Under the pieces are notes generated by a model that made no database searches, was not told the DNA's origin, and saw only the letters and a program-made list of their open reading frames with translations. Shown one piece after another: positions 1-5,178 of a DNA stretch of 5,328 nt. Both the position numbers and the translations under genes were made by a program. How positions within the stretch are numbered: position 1 is the first letter of the stretch; the number at the start of each line of letters is the position of its first letter. The DNA comes from Spirochaetaceae bacterium (GTDB lineage Bacteria > Spirochaetota > Spirochaetia > Treponematales > Breznakiellaceae): assembly GCA_031257135.1 (NCBI GenBank), contig JAIRPH010000015.1, positions 1 to 5,328 on the forward strand, read 5' to 3'.

Positions 1-118
1 TCGGGTCGCATCCGATCTGCATCACCCTGAATCCTTCCTGCGAAAGCGCGGCCGAAAAGTTCGACACCGTCGTCGATTTCCCGATGCCCCCTTTGCCGTA
101 AACCGCTATTTTTCTCAT
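1..118 (-). CDS. Nitrogenase-like Fe protein (NifH/ChlL/CfbC superfamily), N-terminal 39 residues, cut by window edge
   Basis: The first 39 residues of a P-loop ATPase of the NifH superfamily are present. These proteins are homodimers with one [4Fe-4S] cluster that pass electrons to a partner reductase with ATP hydrolysis. The sequence shows an N-terminal beta strand (MRKIAVYG), the deviant Walker A loop GKGGIGKST at residues 8-16, and the QIGCDP switch segment at 34-39. The start is fixed by AGAGGAG at 124-130, five bases before the ATG. Family knowledge: classical NifH usually reads 'VGCDPKADST' here, whereas ChlL/BchL and group IV-type NifH-like proteins read 'QIGCDPK', as this one does. 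I infer a nitrogenase-like reductase (CfbC, MarH or an uncharacterised group) rather than NifH. The cluster-ligating cysteines and all partner genes lie beyond the left edge, so the subgroup is open. Confidence 0.9.
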   Translation of the reverse strand, partial: MRKIAVYGKGGIGKSTTVSNFSAALSQEGFRVMQIGCDP

Positions 119-169
119 ATATACTCCTCTTTTTCTATTTTTTCTATAAAAGTTATGAGAGACTATTAT

Positions 170-187
170 TATTAGCTTTAACTAATA
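170..187. promoter_or_regulatory. AT-rich palindrome, candidate operator upstream of the NifH-like gene
   Basis: TATTAG and CTAATA form a perfect 6-bp inverted repeat around a 6-bp spacer. It lies about 50 bp upstream of the NifH-like start codon and 85 bp upstream of gatC. Size and position fit a site for a dimeric regulator, probably of the NifH-like gene. The surrounding DNA is very AT-rich, so chance is a real possibility and no regulator is identified. Confidence 0.3.
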
Positions 188-193
188 TATATC

Positions 194-222
194 AGGTTAC
201 ACTACGCTAACATAAAGGTCAA
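194..222 (-). promoter_or_regulatory. Candidate sigma-70-type promoter for the NifH-like gene
   Basis: Read leftward, TTGACC (217-222) is a five-of-six match to the -35 box. After 17 bp comes TAACCT (194-199), only three of six for the -10 box. An alternative pair is TTAGCG followed 17 bp later by TATTAG, whose -10 would overlap the palindrome at 170-187. No sigma-54 GG-N10-GC element, usual for nif genes in many bacteria, was seen in the spacer. Confidence 0.3.
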
Positions 223-237
223 TACATCCGCCGGTGA

Positions 238-266
238 TTGACGCGGCATACCAAATATGAGAATAT
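238..266 (+). promoter_or_regulatory. Candidate promoter of gatC
   Basis: TTGACG (238-243) is a five-of-six -35 match. A 17-bp spacer leads to GAATAT (261-266), a poor -10; TATACT at 264-269 is a better hexamer but sits 20 bp from the -35. Either choice puts transcription start at or within a few bases of the gatC ATG at 273, so the message would have almost no leader. Confidence 0.3.
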
Positions 267-272
267 ACTCCC

Positions 273-578
273 ATGAAAATCGAAGATTTACAGGAAACCG
301 CTCAGTTGGCGCATCTTACGATGGACGAGCGGGAATTAGCCGGAGCGTTTCCGGCTTTTGAGGAGATGCTCGGGTTTTTTGCCGCAATGCAGTCCGCGGA
401 CGCTGACGCCGACGCCTTTCCCGAAGAAACCGGCGTTTCCCGGTCTGCCGTCGCTTCCGAACATTTCCGGCAGGATAACCCTGATAACCCTGCTCTGAGC
501 CTGCCCTTAAACGGGAGCCTCCTCGATAACGCGGGGGAACGGGACGGCAATTTCGTGGTAATGCCTCATGTTCTATGA
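273..578 (+). CDS. gatC: Aspartyl/glutamyl-tRNA amidotransferase subunit C (GatC)
   Basis: GatC is the small clamp subunit of the cytoplasmic GatCAB complex, which converts Glu-tRNA(Gln) or Asp-tRNA(Asn) to the correct Gln/Asn-tRNA. It wraps around GatA and contacts GatB but has no active site. The 101-residue protein (the family is usually about 95-100) shows the expected order: an N-terminal helix pair (roughly residues 5-40), an acidic linker at 42-52, the 'FRQD' element near 65-68 (family 'LRxD'), and the C-terminal signature LLDN...GNFVVMPHVL, close to the family 'LLxNAP...FxVPKVL'. The ATG at 273 has no clear Shine-Dalgarno; a weak GAGA lies about 10 bases upstream. The stop overlaps an ATG (ATGA at 575-578), as a gatC-gatA junction often does, but no gatA follows. 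The next real gene is convergent. Confidence 0.9.
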   Translation: MKIEDLQETAQLAHLTMDERELAGAFPAFEEMLGFFAAMQSADADADAFPEETGVSRSAVASEHFRQDNPDNPALSLPLNGSLLDNAGERDGNFVVMPHVL

Positions 579-587
579 ACCCAAAAC

Positions 588-611
588 TTCCGCCCCCGAG
601 AGCGGGCGGAA
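588..611. terminator. Inverted repeat between convergent genes, probable bidirectional terminator
   Basis: TTCCGCCC (588-595) and GGGCGGAA (604-611) pair perfectly over 8 bp around an 8-base loop. The hairpin lies 10 bp past the gatC stop and 24 bp past the TRAP permease stop. Read leftward it is followed by GTTTT, a short U-run; rightward there is no U-run. It most likely ends the transporter transcript and may also stall gatC transcription. Confidence 0.55.
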
Positions 612-634
612 CCCAGCCCGAAACTGGAAAAAAA

Positions 635-2539
635 TTACCCCCGCTCCCGCCGGCTGGAGAGAATTTGCAAAACCACCACGAAGGCAACCAGACCAAAGCC
701 GATAATGTCAGTAACCAATCCGGGATGAATCAGCAGGAGTCCGCTGGCAACGGCCGGAAGGCGTTCAAAAATCTTCATAGGTTTCAGCATATACCCTTCG
801 ATCCCAATGGCAAGACCGAACATCCCAATACATGAAGTGATAATAATGCGGATTACTTCAAGAGGCGTCGTGTCAATAAAAAGCATCGACGGGCTGTATA
901 CAAAAATATACGGAATGATAAACGCGGTAATTGCCAGACGGGTAGCGATAACGCCGGTTTTGATGGGGTTCGATTTAGCGATAGCCGACCCCGCATAAGC
1001 CGCCAACGCTACCGGCGGGGTGATGTCCGCCACAATCCCGAAATAAAATACAAACATATGAGCCGCCAGAAGGGGAACGTTCATGCCGACTACAATGGGC
1101 GCCGTTATAGTCGCCATAATCACATAGTTTGCGGTAGTCGGGATTCCCATGCCCAAAATGAGACAGGCAATCATGGTGAGAAACAGCGCGAGCAAGAGAT
1201 TGCTCTGGGCTATCGAGAGAAGCATAGAAATCAGCACCTGCCCCAAACCGGTAAGGGATACGATTCCCACAACGACCCCCGCAAGGGCGCAAGCCATCGC
1301 AACGCCGATGGTATTTTTCGCGCCGTTGGTTAGAGCTTCAAGAAACGTCGCGGGCGTGAACCGGGTTTCCTTGCGGAACATACTCACCACAACGGCCGTC
1401 AAAATAGCATAACAGGCGGACATCGCCGGAGTGTTCCCTAACGTCATAAAGGTCACCAGCACCGCAATCGGCAGAAGAAGATACCCTTTGGATAAAAACA
1501 GCTTCCCAAACCGCGGAATCGATTCCTTCGGAAGCCCTTTAAGTCCCAGCTTCTTCGCCTCGAAGTGAATCATCAGGAAGATGCCGGTAAAATAGAGAAT
1601 CGACGGCAGAATAGCGGATACCGCAATGACCGCATAGGGGATGCCCGTCAATTCCGCCATGAGAAACGCCGCGGCTCCCATGATAGGCGGCATGATCTGA
1701 CCTCCGGTGGAAGCGGCCGCTTCCACCGCGGCGGCGAATTCCGGTTTGTAGCCGGTTTTTTTCATAACCGGAATGGTAACGCTCCCGGACCCGACGGTAT
1801 TCGCCACGGAACTGCCCGAATACATTCCGCTCAACGCGCTGGCGATAACCGCAACCTTAGCGGGACCCCCTGACGCGAAACCGGCAACCGAATTCGCCAA
1901 GTCTATGAAAAACGCCGCAATCCCCGACTTCTCAAGAAACGAAGCTAAAAAAATAAACAGCACGATAAAGGTGGAACACACTCCAATAGGGGTGCCGATA
2001 ATTCCATCGGTGGTGTAAAACAGCTGATGTATAACCCGTTTGAGCGAGTACCCGGAAACAAAGGCGTAGGTAACAAAGCCGGTTCCTACTACCAGAATAG
2101 GAATCCCCACCACTCGGCGGCATAGTTCCGTAAGGATGAGAATCCCTCCTACTGCAACCGCCACGTCTTGGGTTTTGAGCATAATCGCCCGGTTGATGAT
2201 CGCTTCAAAATTCACCGCAAAATAAAAGAAGGAACCGGCTCCTAACACTCCCAGCAGGATGTCATACCAGGGAACGTGATTTTCCCGTTTGGTCATGCTC
2301 TTCCGCAGGGGATAGATAATATATCCGATAAAAATAAGAATCCCCAGAAAAGCGCATCTGCGGATTTGCTCAGGAATAGCCGCTACAAGCGTAACCCAAA
2401 ACACATAAGCCGTAAAAAATAAGAGCAGTCCCTTAACGATATAATCCCGGACTCCGGAGAACCGGCGCACATTCGATTCCCGGTCGAATTGAGCCATTAC
2501 CTCTTGGGTTTCTTTCTGCGTTAATGTATCATCATTCAT
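635..2539 (-). CDS. TRAP transporter fused permease (4TM/12TM, DctQ-DctM type), TAXI family
   Basis: This 634-residue inner-membrane protein fuses the small (DctQ-like, 4TM) and large (DctM-like, 12TM) TRAP subunits. It drives solute import with an ion gradient, fed by the TAXI binding protein of the same operon. After a polar cytoplasmic N-terminus (1-33) come hydrophobic helices at about 34-54, 62-77, 92-112 and 126-160, then the DctM core. Conserved segments are GSSVANTVGSGSVTIPVMKK (242-261), STGGQIMPPIMGAAAF (277-292), GMGIPTTANYVIMA (463-476) and ADITPPVALAAYAGSAIA (504-521). Length is normal for the fused family, with no extra C-terminal domain. An upstream in-frame start (2587) would add 16 polar residues inside the preceding gene. 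I chose ATG 2539 because it forms an ATGA overlap with the DUF1850 stop and has AGAGG (2546-2550) six bases upstream. Confidence 0.95.
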   Translation of the reverse strand: MNDDTLTQKETQEVMAQFDRESNVRRFSGVRDYIVKGLLLFFTAYVFWVTLVAAIPEQIRRCAFLGILIFIGYIIYPLRKSMTKRENHVPWYDILLGVLGAGSFFYFAVNFEAIINRAIMLKTQDVAVAVGGILILTELCRRVVGIPILVVGTGFVTYAFVSGYSLKRVIHQLFYTTDGIIGTPIGVCSTFIVLFIFLASFLEKSGIAAFFIDLANSVAGFASGGPAKVAVIASALSGMYSGSSVANTVGSGSVTIPVMKKTGYKPEFAAAVEAAASTGGQIMPPIMGAAAFLMAELTGIPYAVIAVSAILPSILYFTGIFLMIHFEAKKLGLKGLPKESIPRFGKLFLSKGYLLLPIAVLVTFMTLGNTPAMSACYAILTAVVVSMFRKETRFTPATFLEALTNGAKNTIGVAMACALAGVVVGIVSLTGLGQVLISMLLSIAQSNLLLALFLTMIACLILGMGIPTTANYVIMATITAPIVVGMNVPLLAAHMFVFYFGIVADITPPVALAAYAGSAIAKSNPIKTGVIATRLAITAFIIPYIFVYSPSMLFIDTTPLEVIRIIITSCIGMFGLAIGIEGYMLKPMKIFERLPAVASGLLLIHPGLVTDIIGFGLVAFVVVLQILSSRRERG

Positions 2540-3018
2540 AAAAAGCCTCTTTTTACGCGGATACTGATGTGTGCGTTCTTCCCGCAAAGCTCCCGTAAAC
2601 TTATCGTTTCATTATGAATAGAAAGTACATGATCCGAAACGGTACCTACGATGTAATTCAATTCTTTGTAGGATGCGGTAAATCCGGTAATGACCAGAAA
2701 CTCCCCGTCTCTGGTCAACTGCTGTCCTGCTTCAAGTTCGCTCTGCATTCCCGCGCCGAACGCGGCGAACCGGTTTGCTATAGGACGAATCTCATCGCCG
2801 GCAACGATAAACGTCTCCTTAACCGGACTGTTGTTCACCGAATGGATGAATTCAATAGCGAAGACGTCTCTTTCTTTAATAAGCCATTGTTTATATACCG
2901 TCCCTGACTCGGCGTCGGCGATGGAAAGCCTCGTTCCGTAAAACGCTACCGCCGCCCCCGCGCCGATCACAAGAACGATCAATACGCCGTTGACTGCAAG
3001 CCCGTACCACCGCCGCAT
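2536..3018 (-). CDS. DUF1850 family protein, accessory component of a TAXI-TRAP transporter
   Basis: The protein is 160 residues long with one N-terminal membrane segment (about 8-28) and no signal-peptidase site, so it should be anchored with its domain outside the inner membrane. The DUF1850 hallmarks are FAIEFIHSVNNSPVKETF (family pattern F..xHSV...PV.E.f) at about 53-70 and a central AAFGAGMQSE. Family knowledge: DUF1850 genes repeatedly sit beside TAXI binding proteins and fused TRAP permeases; their role is unknown. Here the gene lies between those two, starting 6 nt after the TAXI stop and overlapping the permease start by ATGA, so the three should be made together. No good Shine-Dalgarno precedes its ATG, which suggests translational coupling to the TAXI gene. 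A role in docking the binding protein on the permease is inference only. Confidence 0.85.
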   Translation of the reverse strand: MRRWYGLAVNGVLIVLVIGAGAAVAFYGTRLSIADAESGTVYKQWLIKERDVFAIEFIHSVNNSPVKETFIVAGDEIRPIANRFAAFGAGMQSELEAGQQLTRDGEFLVITGFTASYKELNYIVGTVSDHVLSIHNETISLRELCGKNAHISIRVKRGFL

Positions 3019-3024
3019 GAGGTT

Positions 3025-4014
3025 TTATTTAAGGGCGCCGATTTCCCGCAGGTATTTCTCGGCTCCTTTGTGGAAAGGCACTGAAATACCGCCTACCGCG
3101 TAGCTCGGAGACAGTTCCGCGCCCTTAGCGTGAGCTTGGGCAATCTCCGTCTTGCTCTCAAAAAGCGTCTTGGTAAGCTGATACACCGTATCTTCCGCCA
3201 GCTTGTTGCTCACGATAAACGTAGCCTTCACAGCCAAGGTCTGCACGTCCTGAGCGACTCCCCGATAGGTCCCCCCCGGAATAGCATAGGTCGTATAAAA
3301 AGGATATTTCTGGATGATCTGGCTCACATGATCCGCATCGATCTCCAAAACCGTAATATCCTTGTTAGTGGCAAGGTCCAGCACTGCGGTAGTAGGAGCC
3401 CCGGCGACGCAGAAGAACGCATCGATCTTGTTGTCCCGCAGAGCGTCAGCGGAAGCCCCAAAGCTGAGATTCTGCTTCCCGATGTCATTAAACGTAATGC
3501 CGTAGGCTTCCAGAATCTGCCGGGCGTTGAATTCGACGCCGCTTCCCGCGTCCCCTACCGATACGTTCTTCCCTTTGAGGTCCGCGACGCTGGCGATGCC
3601 CGCTCCGGCGTTGACGATAATCTGGCACACCTCGGCGTAAAGCGCGCCCATAGCCGAAAAGTTCGTAATTTTATCGCCGTTGAAAAGCTCTACTCCTCGG
3701 TAGGCGTAGTCCATGACGTCATTCTGGACTATGGCTATCTCTACTTCCCCTTGAGCGATAAGCTGGATATTCGCCTTAGACGCGCCGGTAGACTGGATGG
3801 TAATAGGGACCTTAGTTTTATTGGTTAAAATCTGTCCCACCGCAGAGCCGTAGGCGTAGTACGTTCCGGTATTGCCGCCGGTAGCCATCCGAATCCGTGC
3901 AGGCGGCTTGCTTTGCTGGTCTCCAGCTTCCTGTCCCTTACCGCCGGCGTAAACCGATAACCCCGCTGTCAATGCCATAACCGCAGTCATCGCAACGACT
4001 TTTTTCAGTTTCAT
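3025..4014 (-). CDS. TAXI family TRAP transporter solute-binding protein
   Basis: This 329-residue periplasmic receptor captures substrate for the fused permease downstream. The signal peptide has a basic start (MKLKK), a hydrophobic core to about residue 20, and a likely signal peptidase I site VYA|G at 23/24. There is no lipobox cysteine, so it should be a soluble periplasmic protein. The mature part opens with the TAXI hallmark IRMATGGNTGTYYAYGSAVG (41-60), followed by STGAS, AQGEVEIAIVQND and a LKGKNVSVGDAGSGVEFNA segment typical of the family. Length is normal (about 310-350). GGAGG (4024-4028) lies nine bases before the ATG. It is the first gene of the operon, as expected for the component needed in greatest amount. 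Characterised TAXI proteins bind glutamate/glutamine-like or dicarboxylate ligands (family knowledge); the ligand here cannot be assigned. Confidence 0.95.
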   Translation of the reverse strand: MKLKKVVAMTAVMALTAGLSVYAGGKGQEAGDQQSKPPARIRMATGGNTGTYYAYGSAVGQILTNKTKVPITIQSTGASKANIQLIAQGEVEIAIVQNDVMDYAYRGVELFNGDKITNFSAMGALYAEVCQIIVNAGAGIASVADLKGKNVSVGDAGSGVEFNARQILEAYGITFNDIGKQNLSFGASADALRDNKIDAFFCVAGAPTTAVLDLATNKDITVLEIDADHVSQIIQKYPFYTTYAIPGGTYRGVAQDVQTLAVKATFIVSNKLAEDTVYQLTKTLFESKTEIAQAHAKGAELSPSYAVGGISVPFHKGAEKYLREIGALK

Positions 4015-4035
4015 CTTAAAAATCCTCCAACTAAA

Positions 4036-4065
4036 AACCTAACAGAAAATCGCTGATTTTGTCAA
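4036..4065 (-). promoter_or_regulatory. Candidate promoter of the TAXI-TRAP operon
   Basis: Read leftward, a consensus TTGACA (4060-4065) is followed after 18 bp by TAGGTT (4036-4041), a three-of-six -10 box. Transcription would begin just ahead of the GGAGG ribosome site of the TAXI gene, giving a leader of roughly 15 bases. The -35 is perfect and well placed; the -10 is weak, which would suit activation by a regulator. Confidence 0.45.
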
Positions 4066-4067
4066 TA

Positions 4068-4088
4068 CCGGCATATACGAGCCGGCAT
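4068..4088. repeat. Two ATGCCGG direct repeats upstream of the TAXI promoter
   Basis: CCGGCAT occurs at 4068-4074 and again at 4082-4088 on the plus strand (ATGCCGG read leftward), 14 bp apart start to start. They sit immediately upstream of the candidate -35 box. The outer flanks AATACCGG and CCGTATT also form an imperfect inverted pair. This is a plausible activator-site position, but 14 bp is not a helical period and the sites are short. Confidence 0.25.
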
Positions 4089-4281
4089 TACCGTATTTAC
4101 TTTTATTTTTGAGAAAAACAACGAAATTCAAGATTTTAGCCCGCGAGGGCGCGCGAAGTTTATAGTTCAAATACTCCTTTCCTCTTTCTGAAAGATGGTA
4201 CGGATGTAGCAAAAAATTAAAAAGATTTTCAGGAAGAGACGAGAAGCCGCTGACTGGATGGCGGTCCGCGGTTGAGGGTTC
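4089..4281. other. Spacer with no recognisable gene
   Basis: This stretch lies between the TAXI upstream elements and the first gene remnant to the right. I see an A/T-rich part, the GC-rich patch at 4139-4155, and a leftward purine run (AGAGGAAAGGAG, 4175-4186) resembling a ribosome site. The only frame that run could serve is a 43-codon TTG-initiated one with no recognisable product. No tRNA-like fold, riboswitch or CRISPR-like repeat was noticed. Confidence 0.5.
4139..4155. repeat. GC-rich near-palindromic patch
   Basis: GCCCGCGAGGGCGCGCG stands out from AT-rich flanks. It shares CCCGCGAG and GCGCGCG with the patch at 4875-4895, with only the middle differing. The two may be copies of one dispersed intergenic element. 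With two degenerate copies in view this is suggestive only. Confidence 0.35.
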
Positions 4282-4461
4282 TCACAAATCGAAGGTCACA
4301 TCCAAGAAGGGACCGTGCTGTTGCGCGCTGTAGACGTCGGACGCCTTTGATGATCGGGTCGATGCCCCGGGGACAAACTTAATCCCGATCACCCGGACGA
4401 TGTTGTCCGTTTCCTGTTTTGAAACCGCCAGCCGACATGGATGGCGTGGATTTATCGCCAA
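4282..4461 (-). pseudogene. Unrecognised 59-codon reading frame, possible 3' remnant of a lost gene
   Basis: Reading leftward from the amber stop that closes the DUF1638 remnant, the same frame stays open for 59 codons to a TGA. It contains KQETDNIVRVIGIKFVPGAS and ends GPFLDVTFDL. Alternating hydrophobic residues (NIVRVIGIKF, FLDVTFDL) look like beta strands, and a terminal strand of this kind would fit an outer-membrane barrel end, but I recognise no family. There is no start codon with a ribosome site. The opposite strand is also open across 4340-4487, so which strand was coding is uncertain. A short hairpin at 4426-4446 (CGCCAGCC / GGATGGCG, one mismatch) lies inside it. It is reported only because its position continues the row of leftward fragments. 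Confidence 0.25.
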
Positions 4462-4850
4462 CTATTGTTCCGGCATACCATTCTGAAAAAATACTTCCCG
4501 GTATGCTTTCAGCCAGCCTGCGGTTAAATAATTATATTGCCGCTTTTATCCTTTTCCGCTTTAATTTCAGGATTTAATACCATTTCTATACAGTTTTTTT
4601 CTTTAGGCGATACGGCGTTATACTCCTTTAGCATTGTTGCAATTTCCGTATGACACCCGCTTCCATAAAGCGTTAACGTTTTTTCGGATTTTAGGTTATC
4701 CAAATTCTGTATTAGCTCTTCCTTCATTTTTTCGGGGGTATTATGTAATCCCGGAGATAAATAGATTACCGCAATATCAATATTCTGTAATTCCTGCTTG
4801 ATTTTTGGAATTATTACATCCAGTTCCGGCTGGAATATTCCACAAGCGCA
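4462..4850 (-). pseudogene. DUF1638 family protein, frameshifted and missing its start and C-terminus
   Basis: The leftward frame begins abruptly at CACGIFQPEL (4850), the normal 'ACGxxxPEL' opening of DUF1638. It runs through YLSPGLHNTPEKMKEEL (family 'PxxLHxxPxKL') and LYGSGCHTE (family 'YGxCGxG'), then NCIEMVLNP (family 'DCIxxxLG'). That frame stops at TAA 4524-4526. The adjacent frame over the next bases reads YLTAGWLKAYREVF, the expected next block 'YLTPGWxxxWRE', before TAG at 4462-4464. One missing base around 4524-4540 accounts for this. The remaining C-terminal part of the domain is not visible. Upstream, the frame passes into an arginine-rich translation of the GC-rich patch, with no credible start. 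The role of DUF1638 is unknown; I recall it beside corrinoid methyltransferase genes. Its AT-rich codon use differs from the TRAP operon. Confidence 0.8.
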
Positions 4851-4874
4851 ACGGCTGGCGCACCTTGATATTTT

Positions 4875-4895
4875 CCCGCGAGCGTAGCGCGCGCC
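4875..4895. repeat. GC-rich imperfect hairpin at the TetR/DUF1638 junction
   Basis: CGCGAGCG (4877-4884) can pair with CGCGCGCC-type sequence just downstream across a TAG spacer, with one mismatch. The patch and the C-rich run to 4925 separate two AT-rich gene fragments. It resembles the patch at 4139-4155. Such palindromic elements are common recombination points, but an origin as a terminator remnant or mobile repeat cannot be separated here. Confidence 0.4.
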
Positions 4896-4911
4896 CCGCC
4901 TGCACCGCCCC

Positions 4912-5178
4912 CTAGCCCTCGCGCCGTTTTTTCCCGCCATTTACCACATTGACCAGCCTTTCCTGAACCAGTTTTACGAACAGCGCCGCCATTGCCGGTA
5001 TCGGCGTGTCTATGCCGCTTTTAAGCCACTCTTGAATAAGCGCGATAAAACCGCCGGTAAAAAAAAGCGTAATATATTTTATTTCCCGCTCGTCAGGCGA
5101 TATATCCCCCTTGTATTTTCTGATAAAACGCATCTTTTCGATGGCAACCATAAAAAATTTCCTTTGAGTATTTTTCAT
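4912..5178 (-). pseudogene. C-terminal ligand-binding part of a TetR-family regulator, N-terminal HTH missing
   Basis: The leftward frame of 88 residues matches the end of TetR/AcrR regulators. The segment ISPDEREIKYITLFFTGGF (about 26-44), then IALIQEWLKSGID (45-57), is the usual helix pair of the dimerising ligand-binding domain, 'GGxxxLIxEWLxxG'. It is followed by PAMAALFVKLVQERL, the last helix. A full regulator is about 180-210 residues with an N-terminal helix-turn-helix, which is absent: upstream of about 5160 the DNA belongs to the Doc frame. No Shine-Dalgarno precedes the ATG at 5178, and residues 1-8 are probably Doc-derived bases read in another frame. The stop lies at the edge of the GC-rich patch. 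Without DNA-binding helices it cannot act as a repressor. Confidence 0.75.

Noticed and set aside
575..835. A rightward 86-codon frame starting in the gatC stop (ATGA)
   Set aside because: It has no GatA similarity, runs through the terminator hairpin and lies antisense to the TRAP permease end; composition is low-complexity Pro/Asn/Gln.
2540..2587. Upstream start at 2587 for the fused TRAP permease
   Set aside because: It would add 16 polar residues inside DUF1850; the ATG at 2539 has a ribosome site and the ATGA overlap.
3130..3828. A 232-codon rightward frame antisense to the TAXI gene
   Set aside because: It lies wholly inside a clear TAXI gene in the opposite frame and has no recognisable domain; an antisense shadow in GC-rich codons.
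4039..4170. A 43-codon leftward TTG-start frame preceded by AAAGGAG
   Set aside because: The spacing to TTG is short, the product includes a translation of the GC-rich patch, and it runs through the TAXI promoter. It is more likely a stranded ribosome site of a lost gene.
4352..4390. Inverted repeat GATCGGG/CCCGATC as a terminator or mobile-element end
   Set aside because: The 25-base loop is long, no U-run follows on either strand, and no target duplication or transposase is visible nearby.
4462..4464. The amber codon after the DUF1638 remnant as a pyrrolysine codon
   Set aside because: The frame beyond it carries no DUF1638 similarity, the gene is already frameshifted and startless, and nothing in the window suggests pyrrolysine use.
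4850..4940. ATG at 4940 as the true start of the DUF1638 protein
   Set aside because: The first 30 residues are an Arg/Ala/Gly-rich reading of the GC-rich patch, overlap the TetR fragment end, and have no DUF1638 similarity or ribosome site.
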